The notes: a model not told the origin generated them from the letters alone. 35,737 nt of DNA from Gammaproteobacteria bacterium (GCA_026710545.1 JAPOQU010000084.1:1-35737), one strand, 5' to 3'. Counted from the first letter of the stretch, positions 25,901 to 35,091 are shown. Translations and numbers: made by a program.

Positions 25901-26955
25901 TGAATGTCCATCCTGAATTGATGTCCGCAATTGAGCTCTTCGAGTTGCCTGATGAACTGGGCTTCGGAAATACCCTCGCACCGGTCATGTACCGGCTCGA
26001 TTACGCTGACGGCGCCTGGGGCGAGGGCCAATTACTGCCTTATGCCGGCATTTCCATTGACCCCGCCGCGAAAGTACTACACTTCGCGCAGGTTGTGTTC
26101 GAGGGACTGAAGGCATACCGGGGAGAGCATGCACAGATAAAATTATTCAGGCCGCATATGAATGCCACCAGGTTCAATCGCTCGTGTACACGGATGCTGA
26201 TGCCTGAACTGCCCGAGTCACTCTTTATTGAAGGGGTATCCGCGGTTTCCGCCTGCGCCGGCCCACTCGTTCCGGGACTGCCGGGCCAATCGCTCTACCT
26301 GCGTCCGCTGATGTTCGGCACGCAGCCTTCACTTGGCCTGGCCCCTTCCGACTGTTTTGCTTTTCTCGTTATCGCCAGTCCCTCTGACGCCCTCATCACC
26401 GGCAGCCTGCGTGTCGTGGTGGAACGGGAGGTCACCCGCGCCGCAAAGGGCGGCACCGGCAATGTCAAGGCCAGCGGTAATTACGGCGCATCCCTGTACT
26501 CCTCGATGGCTGCAATCGACAGCGGCTTCAACCAACCCCTGTGGCTTGACGCGCGCGAACAGAAATACATTGAAGAACTGTCAGCCATGAATTTTTTTGC
26601 GGTGATTGACGGAGAGTTGCACACCCCTGAAACGGGCGGTACGATTCTCCCGGGAGTGACACGGGATTCAGTGATTGCCCTGGCGGCAGATCTCGGGATT
26701 CCGGTCCGGGAAGGAAAAATTGCAATCGACTCGCTGCTGCAACAAATCTGTTCAAAACGGTGTACCGAGGCCTTTGCCTGCGGCACTGCGGCCGTCATCG
26801 CCCCAATCAGCGTGATAGCCGAGAAGGACGGCGCCATATATGAATTACCCGAGATTTCCGGCCCTGTCGCAAACAGGTTGCGAGGTGAACTGCTCGATAT
26901 CCAGGAAGGCCGTGCGCCGGACAGGTTTAACTGGCTATATACTGTAAGTATGTAG
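25897..26955 (+). CDS. Class IV aminotransferase, branched-chain (IlvE) type
   Basis: A 352-residue PLP enzyme of the branched-chain aminotransferase family. Conserved features are HFAQVVFEGLKAYRG, 'RPHMNATRFNRSCTRM', the PLP-lysine segment GNVKASGNYGAS, 'LDAREQKYIEELSAMNFFAV' and 'TILPGVTRDSVIALAADLG'. It exchanges amino groups between branched-chain (or similar hydrophobic) amino acids and glutamate. Its start overlaps the M20 gene stop (ATGATG), so the two are translated together. Within a hydantoin/ureide operon it may use amino acids released by the M20 enzyme, which is inference. It could alternatively be the cell's ordinary IlvE. Confidence 0.88.
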   Translation: MMNVHPELMSAIELFELPDELGFGNTLAPVMYRLDYADGAWGEGQLLPYAGISIDPAAKVLHFAQVVFEGLKAYRGEHAQIKLFRPHMNATRFNRSCTRMLMPELPESLFIEGVSAVSACAGPLVPGLPGQSLYLRPLMFGTQPSLGLAPSDCFAFLVIASPSDALITGSLRVVVEREVTRAAKGGTGNVKASGNYGASLYSSMAAIDSGFNQPLWLDAREQKYIEELSAMNFFAVIDGELHTPETGGTILPGVTRDSVIALAADLGIPVREGKIAIDSLLQQICSKRCTEAFACGTAAVIAPISVIAEKDGAIYELPEISGPVANRLRGELLDIQEGRAPDRFNWLYTVSM

Positions 26956-26987
26956 TCTCACTCACACAACCGTATGGCGAGCACCCG

Positions 26988-27662
26988 ATGTCTTCAAATA
27001 CCAGGACATCCGTACAACCCATTGAGAACCTGAGTCAGCGCGCGCTCCAGACCCGCAAAAAACTCAAGGCTGCGACGCGCGATTTGTTGAATGAAACCGG
27101 GTTTCACCGCATGCGCGTTCAGGATATTACCAAGGGCGCCGGTGTAGCTGCCGGTTTGTTTTACCGATATTTTCCCGCTGTTCCCGAGATTGTCCAGGAG
27201 ATCTGCGAGGACTTTATGGATGATTTGAACGCCAGGACCAGGAGCCTGCCCGTGCTCACTCATCCCTATGACCAGATCTTCGAGCGGCACGCCCTCGCCG
27301 TTGAATTGTTTTCAGACAATCCCGGTATCGTGCGCTGCCTGTTCCAGCACGATGATGACTTTCCCCAGTTTGGCCGGATCTGGAAAGCGGCCGCGCATGA
27401 ATGGAATTTACAGGTAGCCGATTTTCTCAAGTCTCAGGCGTCCATGCCGCAGCAGCAGGCGGAACATATGGCATATGTCCTCGGAGCCATGACAGAAGGA
27501 GTCTTCTTTCAGTACCTGATCCGGCACACAAAAGACCTGTTCGATATGGGGCGGGAACCGAGAGATATTGCAGAGATTATCGCCATCATGTGGTACCGGA
27601 CGATCTTTATGGAAGATCCGCCTGCGGGTAAATTGAATTCTACCAATCCATTAATTTTGTAA
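26988..27662 (+). CDS. TetR family transcriptional regulator
   Basis: A 224-residue regulator. The DNA-binding domain spans about residues 15-65: ALQTRKKLKAATRDLLNETG, then MRVQDITKGAGVAAGLFYRY followed by FP. The C-terminal helical domain contains 'LFQHDDDFPQFGRIWKAAAHEW' and probably binds an unknown ligand. It is the last gene of the ureide operon (32 bp after the aminotransferase) and lies 188 bp before a TonB receptor gene, so either could be its target. Confidence 0.88.
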   Translation: MSSNTRTSVQPIENLSQRALQTRKKLKAATRDLLNETGFHRMRVQDITKGAGVAAGLFYRYFPAVPEIVQEICEDFMDDLNARTRSLPVLTHPYDQIFERHALAVELFSDNPGIVRCLFQHDDDFPQFGRIWKAAAHEWNLQVADFLKSQASMPQQQAEHMAYVLGAMTEGVFFQYLIRHTKDLFDMGREPRDIAEIIAIMWYRTIFMEDPPAGKLNSTNPLIL

Positions 27663-27850
27663 GGTGAAACAGAACAACAGCGCAAGTTAATCCGCAGAAG
27701 TAATCTATCTGTACAAGCGGGTGGATGTTGCGGTATAGCAACAAGAAATAAGTTGAACGTGAATTCAGTTTCAGCTAGTATGAATATAGTGTGTTCTCAA
27801 TAATTCCCGGTTGTTTTATAAATACAACAACTCATAAGGAGGATTGTTAG

Positions 27851-30190
27851 ATGCTATTGCAAACCACTTCCCCACAACTACGACTTCCTTATATCTGCCA
27901 TTACCTGTACGTTGGTTTAGGTTTACTGGCGTTCAGTATTCCCGTGCCGGCCCAGATGTTGGAAGAAATAGTGGTGACTGCCCAGAAACGTGAGGAGACG
28001 CTTCAGAACGTTGCCAATCCGGTCACGGTATTTTCCGGCGAAGACCTCAACTCGCTGCGTATCAAGGAACCGAGAGACCTGGCCATGCAGACACCTGGGT
28101 TGCTCACCAAATTCGGCCCTAATGGCCTGCGAACTGTGAGCTTTTATCTGCGTGGTGTGGGGATCAACGACTTCTCGGGTACGGTTGATTCTTCCGTCGG
28201 TGTCTATGTAGACGAAGTCTACAAGCCCACACCGGATACCCTGAACTTCGCTCTTATGGACGTACAGCGGGTTGAAGTGCTCAAGGGTCCCCAGGGAACA
28301 CTCTATGGCCGTAACAGCACCGGCGGCGCGGTGAATATCATCTCGGCCCTGCCTACGACTGAAGCGGAAGGCTACATACGCGCCGGGTTCCAGCGCTTTA
28401 ACACCGGCACCCTGGAGGGTGCGGTAAGCGGCCCGCTCTCCGAAACCTTGTTGGGCCGGGTGTCCGTCTCCGGGCAACTCAGCGACTCGGGCTCGGGTTA
28501 CGCTTTCAACCGTTTGACAAATAATACCATTGGTGAGGACGACCGGATCGCCGTGCGCGGCCAGCTACACTGGCTGCCGACGGAGGATTTCGATGCGCGG
28601 GTGATCTTCAACTACGGTTACCACGAGTCCGAGGAGCCGTTGCTCGAAGCTTCCAATGCGCTCGATCCTGCCGGGGGTGGGGTCTGCGCCCCTGTGCGGG
28701 CGGGAAGGCGCGCCGAAGGACAATGTGTGGGTTTGCTGGGGAATTTTGATCCCGACGATAACCGCTTCGATACCGAGGCCGATGCCGAGCCCATGGTCGA
28801 AATGGAAGATCACAACGTGATTGGACATATCAACTGGCGTTTACCGCGTTTCACTATCACCTCGATCACCGGTTACGAGCACTTCGAAAAAGAGCAGTCG
28901 CAGGATCTCGATGCCTCACGGTTCGTGATCGGCAATAACGACACCATCGACAGCGATGTAGACAGCTTCAGCCAGGAAGTGCGTATTACATCGGATGATT
29001 CCTGGGGGTTTGAGTGGATTATCGGCGGCTTTTACTTCCAGAGCGACATCGCCTGGTTCCAGACGATTGACCTGAGCGACATCGCGATACCAACCAGCAA
29101 CGGCGCCGACCAGGATACGGAATCCTGGGCGGTATTCGGCGATGTCACTGTCCCCATTACCGACCAGGTCGAGGTCGAGGCTGGTCTGCGTTTCACGTAC
29201 GAAGAACGCGACTGGACAGGCGGTTCGTTTATCGGCACTTATACGGACCTCGACAACGCTTTTGCGTCCCTGACAACCCCCGGTTTCGTACCCTGTCCAT
29301 TATCGGCCTTGCCCATCACGCCCGGCGGCACCTGCGACGGCTTTATGCCCGGCGGCCCCCTTGACTTCGAGAACAAGCAGGACGAAGAAAACGTCGACTT
29401 CCGAGTCGCGCTCAAATACAGCCCGACCGACGATATGATGTGGTATATGTCTGTGAGTGAAGGCTTTCGTAGCGGCGGATATTCAGGCGCCGTGATATTT
29501 TCACAACCGGCGCTGGAGCCATTCGGTGTCGAATCCCTCCGGGCCTATGAAGGCGGGTTCAAGTGGACCCTGCTGGACGGACGCATGCAGTTCAATGCAA
29601 GCGGATTTTTCTATGACTTCGAGGGCTACCAGGCTACATTCGTGCGCGGTACCGAGATCAGCGCGCGCCTGCAAAACGCCGGCGACGTGGAAATCTTCGG
29701 GGCTGAAGGATCTGTACAATGGCTGATGACTGAACGGTTCTATGTCGATTTGGGTGTAAGCTGGCTGGACAACGAAATCGTTGAGACCGAAGTTGTCCTG
29801 TCTTCACTTGAAGGAGGTCCTGCCGCGACTATCAAGGGTAACGAGATTACTAACGCTCCGGATTGGTCTTTTAACGGGCGAGCGCGTTTGGAATTACCGC
29901 TCATGGGGGGATTTCGCCCTTACCTTCAGGGTGACTTCAAGTATGTCGACAAACATTTTCTGGAACCCAATAACCGCCTGATCCTGCAAGAAGACGGCTA
30001 CTTCCTGCTGAATGGTCGCCTGAGCATCCAACAGGATAACGGCAACTGGGATGCGGCGTTGTGGGTCATGAATCTCACCAACGAGAAATACCTCACATCC
30101 GGTCAGGATATTATCAGCGGTTTGGGATTTGCCCATCAGATGCAGGGGCCGCCCCGCACCTATGGAGTCGAAGTCGGCTACAATTGGTAA
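27851..30190 (+). CDS. TonB-dependent outer-membrane receptor
   Basis: A 779-residue receptor with a signal peptide (about 1-35) and a TonB-box-like LEEIVVTAQKREE at about 37-49. The plug contains 'SFYLRGVGINDFSG' and 'VEVLKGPQGTLYGRNSTGGAVNIIS', and a barrel ends in the aromatic GVEVGYNW. A strong Shine-Dalgarno AAGGAGG (27836-27842) lies 8 bases before the ATG. In the 188-bp leader I see a small hairpin TGTTGC-N6-GCAACA (27726-27743) and only a poor promoter match (TTGAAC 27753-27758, TAGTAT 27776-27781). The 3' end overlaps the amidase start by 29 bp, so they are co-transcribed. The ligand is unknown. Confidence 0.95.
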   Translation: MLLQTTSPQLRLPYICHYLYVGLGLLAFSIPVPAQMLEEIVVTAQKREETLQNVANPVTVFSGEDLNSLRIKEPRDLAMQTPGLLTKFGPNGLRTVSFYLRGVGINDFSGTVDSSVGVYVDEVYKPTPDTLNFALMDVQRVEVLKGPQGTLYGRNSTGGAVNIISALPTTEAEGYIRAGFQRFNTGTLEGAVSGPLSETLLGRVSVSGQLSDSGSGYAFNRLTNNTIGEDDRIAVRGQLHWLPTEDFDARVIFNYGYHESEEPLLEASNALDPAGGGVCAPVRAGRRAEGQCVGLLGNFDPDDNRFDTEADAEPMVEMEDHNVIGHINWRLPRFTITSITGYEHFEKEQSQDLDASRFVIGNNDTIDSDVDSFSQEVRITSDDSWGFEWIIGGFYFQSDIAWFQTIDLSDIAIPTSNGADQDTESWAVFGDVTVPITDQVEVEAGLRFTYEERDWTGGSFIGTYTDLDNAFASLTTPGFVPCPLSALPITPGGTCDGFMPGGPLDFENKQDEENVDFRVALKYSPTDDMMWYMSVSEGFRSGGYSGAVIFSQPALEPFGVESLRAYEGGFKWTLLDGRMQFNASGFFYDFEGYQATFVRGTEISARLQNAGDVEIFGAEGSVQWLMTERFYVDLGVSWLDNEIVETEVVLSSLEGGPAATIKGNEITNAPDWSFNGRARLELPLMGGFRPYLQGDFKYVDKHFLEPNNRLILQEDGYFLLNGRLSIQQDNGNWDAALWVMNLTNEKYLTSGQDIISGLGFAHQMQGPPRTYGVEVGYNW

Positions 30191-31772
30191 AGTCGATATT
30201 GAACCAGGAAACCTCTGGGATTCAGCCGGAGGTTCCCTGTTCTCCCGGCGCGACTTTGTTCAGCGGGCAGGTTCAGGTCTTGCCTCTGCCGCCGTATTAA
30301 CAAGTTTACCTGGTCCTTTGCTCCGAGCGGGTCCTGCCGATACTACCGGTATCGTAAGTTTGACTGCGCTGGAACTTTCCCAAGCAATCAGCAAAAAGAC
30401 GCTTTCATGTAAAGAAGTGATGTCAGCCTACCTGGCTCATATCGAGAACATCAATCCTGTCTTTAACGCCATCGTGTCTCTGCAGGACCCTGATTCTTTG
30501 ATGCAGCAGGCGACCCGATGCGACCAGGAACTGGCACAGGGAACCAGCAGGGGCTGGATGCATGGTTTTCCAATAGCAATAAAGGACCTCGCGGATGCCG
30601 AAGGACTGAAAACCACCCGGGGCTCACCTATATTCAGGGACAATATTGCCGCTGAAGATTCAATCCATGTGGCACGCATCAAAGACGCCGGCGCCATCAT
30701 CATCGGTAAAACCAACGTGCCGGAATTCGGCCTCGGTTCGCACACGTACAATCCCGTTTTCGGCGCCACTGTTAATGCCTATGATGGACGCAGTTCAGCG
30801 GGCGGCAGTAGTGGTGGCGCAGCAGTCGCATTGGCTTTACAGATGTTGCCGGTAGCGGATGGTAGCGACTTGATGGGCTCATTACGTAACCCGGCAGCCT
30901 TCAATAATGTCATCGGCTATCGACCGACGCCGGGCCTGGTGCCTTTGAGCGAATCCTTTATTGAAGAATTACCCTGTAATGGCCCCATGGGCAGAAATGT
31001 GCAGGACACCGCGATGTTGTTATCAACCATTGCCGGTTATCACCCCAGGTCACCAACATCACTTAAACTTGATCCGGCACAGTTCAGGCGACCTCTGGCG
31101 AAGGATTTCACGGATATAAGAATAGGCTGGCTAGGTGATTTCGATGGCTACCTGCCAATGGAAAACGGCATACTTTCGCTTTGTGAAAAGGCATTGCAGG
31201 GCTTTCGCGACAATGGCTGTATTGTTGAACAGGTAACACTGGATTATTCCATGGAACAATTGTGGCAAACCTGGCTGACTTTCCGGCATTGGCTGGTGCG
31301 TGCCAGGGCATTGCCTTTATATCAAAACCCTGAGACACGTGCGCAACTGAAGCCGGAATTAGTCTGGGAAATCGAAGGTGGGGAGAATATTTCCGGTGAC
31401 CAGGTTGCAGCAGCATCGAGGTCCAGGGGATTTTGGTATGGCGCCTTACGGCAAGCCTTTGCCCAATTCGATTTCCTGGTCTTGCCTACTGCCCAGGTCT
31501 TCCCTTTTGATGCGGAGATTCACTGGCCGAAGCAAATCGCCGGCCGTAGTATGGATACCTATCATCGCTGGATGGAAGTTGTTATTCCCGGCACATTGTC
31601 CGGTTGTCCGGTCGTTAATGTGCCTGCAGGGTTCGGTGACCGGGGTCTGCCGATGGGACTACAAATTATCGGCAAACGCTACGCTGATTTTGCGACCCTG
31701 CAAATGGCGTACGCGTACGAACAGGCGAGTCGCTGGAACCTGGATACGCATCCCCCAATCCTTTCTTCGTAA
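30162..31772 (+). CDS. Tat-exported amidase (amidase signature family)
   Basis: A 536-residue enzyme of the amidase signature family. A twin-arginine signal is seen as SRRDFVQRAGSG (Arg29-Arg30) followed by a hydrophobic stretch. The Ser-cisSer-Lys triad is readable: Lys141 (AIKDLAD), Ser216-Ser217 (GGSSGG) and nucleophile Ser240 (GSLRNPA), with the usual 24-residue gap. It hydrolyses carboxamides in the periplasm; the substrate is unknown. ATG 30162 is chosen; another in-frame ATG 33 bases upstream lies deeper in the receptor gene. It overlaps the TonB receptor by 29 bp, suggesting that the receptor captures the amide or peptide it cleaves. Confidence 0.9.
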   Translation: MESKSATIGKVDIEPGNLWDSAGGSLFSRRDFVQRAGSGLASAAVLTSLPGPLLRAGPADTTGIVSLTALELSQAISKKTLSCKEVMSAYLAHIENINPVFNAIVSLQDPDSLMQQATRCDQELAQGTSRGWMHGFPIAIKDLADAEGLKTTRGSPIFRDNIAAEDSIHVARIKDAGAIIIGKTNVPEFGLGSHTYNPVFGATVNAYDGRSSAGGSSGGAAVALALQMLPVADGSDLMGSLRNPAAFNNVIGYRPTPGLVPLSESFIEELPCNGPMGRNVQDTAMLLSTIAGYHPRSPTSLKLDPAQFRRPLAKDFTDIRIGWLGDFDGYLPMENGILSLCEKALQGFRDNGCIVEQVTLDYSMEQLWQTWLTFRHWLVRARALPLYQNPETRAQLKPELVWEIEGGENISGDQVAAASRSRGFWYGALRQAFAQFDFLVLPTAQVFPFDAEIHWPKQIAGRSMDTYHRWMEVVIPGTLSGCPVVNVPAGFGDRGLPMGLQIIGKRYADFATLQMAYAYEQASRWNLDTHPPILSS

Positions 31773-31808
31773 CTGAATAGACGGAGTTTTACCATCTCAC
31801 CAGACTGC

Positions 31809-33152
31809 TCAACTGTCGATTGAAAAAAGCCTTTTCGCATTTTCGTGCAATACCTTATTTGCGATCTCTTCACAATTGGACTGACTCCAGCCGTAATTGG
31901 ACTTGTAATCCCTTAATATTTTCGCCAGAACCTGACGAACATTCCAGGCGCAGTAACCTATCTCCTCAGGTACATTATTGGAATCACTGCCATGCATTAC
32001 CTTGTCAGCCGGCGCCAATGCCAAAAAGGCTCTCAACGTCTCTTCCAACACACCGGGAAACTTTGAATAGAAAGAAAGATCCGTATACACGTTAGGAAAC
32101 TGGCTCAACATTGCAGCAACGTGCTGATGATACGGATACCCGGTATGAATCAGGAGGAACCGGGTCTCTACTTTTTTGATTTCGTCATCCAGAAATACAT
32201 CTCTCAATCTTAATGGACTATTGAAATCAAACCTCAATGCCGGGTGCAATGCCACCGCGGTATGAATAATAACCCGTGACTTCAACTCGCCTGCCTTGAT
32301 ATAAATATGCCTGAGTAAGAAGTCCTGGTATTTACGAAACGCTTGCTGCATTTCGGTTTCTTGATAATCCGCAACGTTACTGAATGGCACAAACCGGGTA
32401 GCAGGGTTTTTAAGCAGTTTCTGCAGGGCCTTTTCCGCCGTCGCAGCATCAATCAAATCAATACCCAGGGGTCTGTAATAGGCCACATTAACCTTGAATC
32501 CGACACAACCGTCGGCCACACAGCGCTCCAGGATATTACTTATTTCGGCGGCGACATCTTTCAGAGAACTTAATCCTTTCTCAGCAGCCCATTCCGGTTG
32601 AATAATCCTTGCAATATTGTAACTCCACACAAATCGATCGGATGGGATCGGGCTCTTCGGTCGTCTGGCTTCGATTTCACGTGATTCCAGTACTACCTTT
32701 TCTATTTTTTCCCGTTCCAGAATGGATTCTATATAACTGCTGAAACCGCTTTTTATGCCTCTGGTAACAACTGAGTTAAACCCGTCTAAATCGGGATTTA
32801 CACCATACACCCTTGATACATAGTTGTAATAACCGGTTTGTCTCGGCATGTTATACAGGTGTTGCTTGAATACCAATGACAGTCGTTTCCTTAATTGTTC
32901 CTTACCTTCGTATTCATAACCGGGCAGCATTGAACTAACAAAGGATGAATTCCATTTATCGTAAGATTCGCTCAGCGTGATCGGATGGGGTGGATGTACA
33001 TGCGTATCTACTACATTGATTTCATTGAGATCCAGTCCCCCAACTACCGGCGGATGTATAGAGCCCCAGTCATCTATGGCTGCGAGACTGTCTGTGGCAG
33101 CAAGCATTGCGCAGCTTGCACCGGTATATTTAATGAAATCTCTTCTTTTCAT
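31809..33152 (-). CDS. Tat-exported amidohydrolase (amidohydrolase 2-like TIM barrel)
   Basis: A 447-residue protein with an N-terminal twin-arginine signal (MKRRDFIKYTGASCAMLAAT). A metal-binding start of strand 1 (NVVDTHVHPPHP) is present, and a late 'VMHGSDSNNVPEE' segment supplies the C-terminal Asp. 'RFLLIHTGYPYHQHVAAMLSQFPNVYTDLSFYSKFPG' is typical of amidohydrolase 2-type hydrolases or decarboxylases. The substrate is unknown. The gene is more AT-rich than those to its left. It starts inside a short frame that follows the TPP-enzyme gene and has no obvious Shine-Dalgarno. It converges on the amidase gene. Confidence 0.82.
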   Translation of the reverse strand: MKRRDFIKYTGASCAMLAATDSLAAIDDWGSIHPPVVGGLDLNEINVVDTHVHPPHPITLSESYDKWNSSFVSSMLPGYEYEGKEQLRKRLSLVFKQHLYNMPRQTGYYNYVSRVYGVNPDLDGFNSVVTRGIKSGFSSYIESILEREKIEKVVLESREIEARRPKSPIPSDRFVWSYNIARIIQPEWAAEKGLSSLKDVAAEISNILERCVADGCVGFKVNVAYYRPLGIDLIDAATAEKALQKLLKNPATRFVPFSNVADYQETEMQQAFRKYQDFLLRHIYIKAGELKSRVIIHTAVALHPALRFDFNSPLRLRDVFLDDEIKKVETRFLLIHTGYPYHQHVAAMLSQFPNVYTDLSFYSKFPGVLEETLRAFLALAPADKVMHGSDSNNVPEEIGYCAWNVRQVLAKILRDYKSNYGWSQSNCEEIANKVLHENAKRLFSIDS

Positions 33153-33243
33153 TTAGGCATTCAATAACCAGATCCCGGCGTTCACGATCAGCTTCAATTA
33201 TTTCATACCAGACCAGGCGGTTCAATAATGCCCGAAGGACCAA
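33130..33243 (-). CDS. Possible 37-codon ORF linking TPP enzyme and amidohydrolase
   Basis: The 97-bp gap between the two minus-strand genes is open in the frame of the upstream gene. From TTG 33243 it reads 37 codons (contains RLVWYEIIEADRERRDLVIE), a charged amphipathic helix. It overlaps the amidohydrolase start by 23 bp. It may be a tiny coupled gene, an old C-terminal extension of the upstream enzyme, or chance. No Shine-Dalgarno is seen. Confidence 0.25.
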   Translation of the reverse strand: MVLRALLNRLVWYEIIEADRERRDLVIECLNEKKRFH

Positions 33244-33249
33244 GACTTG

Positions 33250-34950
33250 TTATTGATGAATAACATCGTCGTTGACAGAGATTTGTTCTGGATCTGTCTT
33301 GATATCAAGTACACAAGGTTCGCCGCCCTTTAACGCGTCGGCGAAGGCGTCAGGAAACTCTGACTCGTGTCGAATCGTGTAACCACGACCACCTAAGGAT
33401 GATGCAAATTCCGCAAAGTCGACTGGCCCAAGTCCAGTTGCGATCGGCCGTCCAGGATAGTGGCGTTCCTGGTGTACTTCGATCGTCGCATATTTTTGAT
33501 TGTCAAACACCAAGGCAACTAAAGGGATTTGCTCCCTCACTGCAGTTTCAATTTCAGCACCTGTCATGAGGAAGCCCCCATCACCTGAAAAAGAAACAAC
33601 CGGTTGATCTGGTTTGTGTAGTTTTGCGGCAATGGCTGCAGGAACAGCGTAACCCATTGCACCGGAGATTGGTCCAAGAAATGTACCTGGCCTGTTAAAT
33701 CTAACGTAACGGTCGAGCCAGCCAGAAAATGTACCCGCATCGCTGGTGTAAATCGTAGATTCAGGCGCTAGCTTGTGAATATGACGGGTGATTGAGGTCA
33801 GGTCGGCATACGAATCACTTGCGGAACCATGAACGGGTGTCGTTTCCTTCACCCACTCATCGTGACGAGTTTTTAAAAGCTGCTGTCTACCGGCAACTGT
33901 ATCTTCATCCAATTTCGAGGCATCCGCAGCACAATTCAATGCATTGAAAAATGACAATGCATCGGCAACCGCCATCAAGTCCACGCCGGAGGGAACCATC
34001 ATGCTCTCGACTGCAGTATCCACAATGATCAATTCAGTTTCGGCTTTTGGAAAGGAGTAGCCAAGTGCGGTGTTCTCATCAAGCCGATGACCAACAACGA
34101 GAACTATGTCAGCTTCTGTCAGGCTTTTTCTAACAGTTGACGATGCGCGTAACCCTGTATGTCCTAAATAGCAGCCGTGATCATTGGGAAAAGCGTCTGG
34201 TCGCCGCCATCCAGCTAGAACACCTATCTTTTCTCTCTCAGCAAATGCTACTGCAGCATTAGTTGCACCACTGGCCAGAACACCGGCGCCAACGATTATG
34301 ATCGGGTTCTTTGCGAGTCTTAATCGCTCCAGGATCTGACGGACCACACCTGCAGGCGCTTCAATAGGTTGAGGCATAGATTGCTTTAATGAATTGGTTA
34401 CAGTGCATTCCATCGAAAGAATATCCTCGGGAAGAGAAATAACCACAGGCCCAGGTCGCCCTTGTGTTGCGACACAAACTGCTTTATTCGCGATTTCTGC
34501 GAGTCGATCAGGTCTGGTAGGCTCAACAACCCATTTCACCATGGGGCTAAAAATACTAACCAGATCTGCTTCCTGAAAGGCCTCACGGCCGCGCTTATTC
34601 GTTGGAACTTGACCCAATATAGCGATCAGTGGGCTCGAGTCCTGCATGGCGGTGTGTAGACCAATAGCCATATTGGCCGCACCTACCATACGAGTCGCCA
34701 TGCATAGTCCCGGTCGGCCACTTAGCTTCCCTACTGCCTCCGCCATGAAGCCAGCCGCCCCTTCGTGTCGGGTCGCAATTGTTCGTATGTCTGTTCTATC
34801 CCTGAGTGCATCCAAGACACCAAGGAAACTCTCTCCAGGGACGGTAAATGCAAAGCGCACCCCTCCCCTTGCCAGTTCGTTAACAAGGAGCTCTGCACCG
34901 CTGGCAACTATTTTATTATCTGCATTCGGATCTATCACTTGGAAGAGCAT
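33250..34950 (-). CDS. Thiamine-pyrophosphate enzyme, acetolactate-synthase-like
   Basis: A 566-residue TPP enzyme with three domains in the usual order. The PYR domain (about 1-170) has the activating Glu63 in RHEGAAGFMAEA, then comes a central domain. The PP domain shows 'GAMGYAVPAAIAA', GDGGFLMTGAEIETAVRE and FDNQKYATIEV (the GDG...N cofactor motif). It resembles large subunits of acetolactate synthase but could be a decarboxylase or carboligase on another 2-oxo acid. Glyoxylate carboligase, which would suit an allantoin pathway, is unlikely because that enzyme lacks the Glu. No regulatory small subunit lies beside it. An in-frame TGA upstream confines the start to 34950. Confidence 0.85.
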   Translation of the reverse strand: MLFQVIDPNADNKIVASGAELLVNELARGGVRFAFTVPGESFLGVLDALRDRTDIRTIATRHEGAAGFMAEAVGKLSGRPGLCMATRMVGAANMAIGLHTAMQDSSPLIAILGQVPTNKRGREAFQEADLVSIFSPMVKWVVEPTRPDRLAEIANKAVCVATQGRPGPVVISLPEDILSMECTVTNSLKQSMPQPIEAPAGVVRQILERLRLAKNPIIIVGAGVLASGATNAAVAFAEREKIGVLAGWRRPDAFPNDHGCYLGHTGLRASSTVRKSLTEADIVLVVGHRLDENTALGYSFPKAETELIIVDTAVESMMVPSGVDLMAVADALSFFNALNCAADASKLDEDTVAGRQQLLKTRHDEWVKETTPVHGSASDSYADLTSITRHIHKLAPESTIYTSDAGTFSGWLDRYVRFNRPGTFLGPISGAMGYAVPAAIAAKLHKPDQPVVSFSGDGGFLMTGAEIETAVREQIPLVALVFDNQKYATIEVHQERHYPGRPIATGLGPVDFAEFASSLGGRGYTIRHESEFPDAFADALKGGEPCVLDIKTDPEQISVNDDVIHQ

Positions 34951-35059
34951 TCCATATTCACGTCACGTAATCCAGTCTATTTGTCGTACTTCGTGTTACT
35001 CGTTCAATTTTTACTCCTGCAAAAATTGTCGCGTAAGTCACCCAAGTTCGAGATATAAA

Positions 35060-35091
35060 AAAGCCCCCGACCTTCATAGATCGGGGGCTTT
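35060..35091 (-). terminator. rRNA-type intrinsic terminator, distal copy
   Basis: AAAGCCCCCGA and TCGGGGGCTTT form a perfect 11-bp stem around a 10-base loop, followed on the minus strand by a T-run. It is a classic intrinsic terminator downstream of the 5S stub and the second line of termination for the rRNA operon. Confidence 0.9.

Noticed and set aside
33250..34950. Glyoxylate carboligase, which would complete allantoin use
   Set aside because: The PYR-domain Glu (RHEGAAG) is present. Glyoxylate carboligase is known for lacking it, and the gene is far from the ureide operon.
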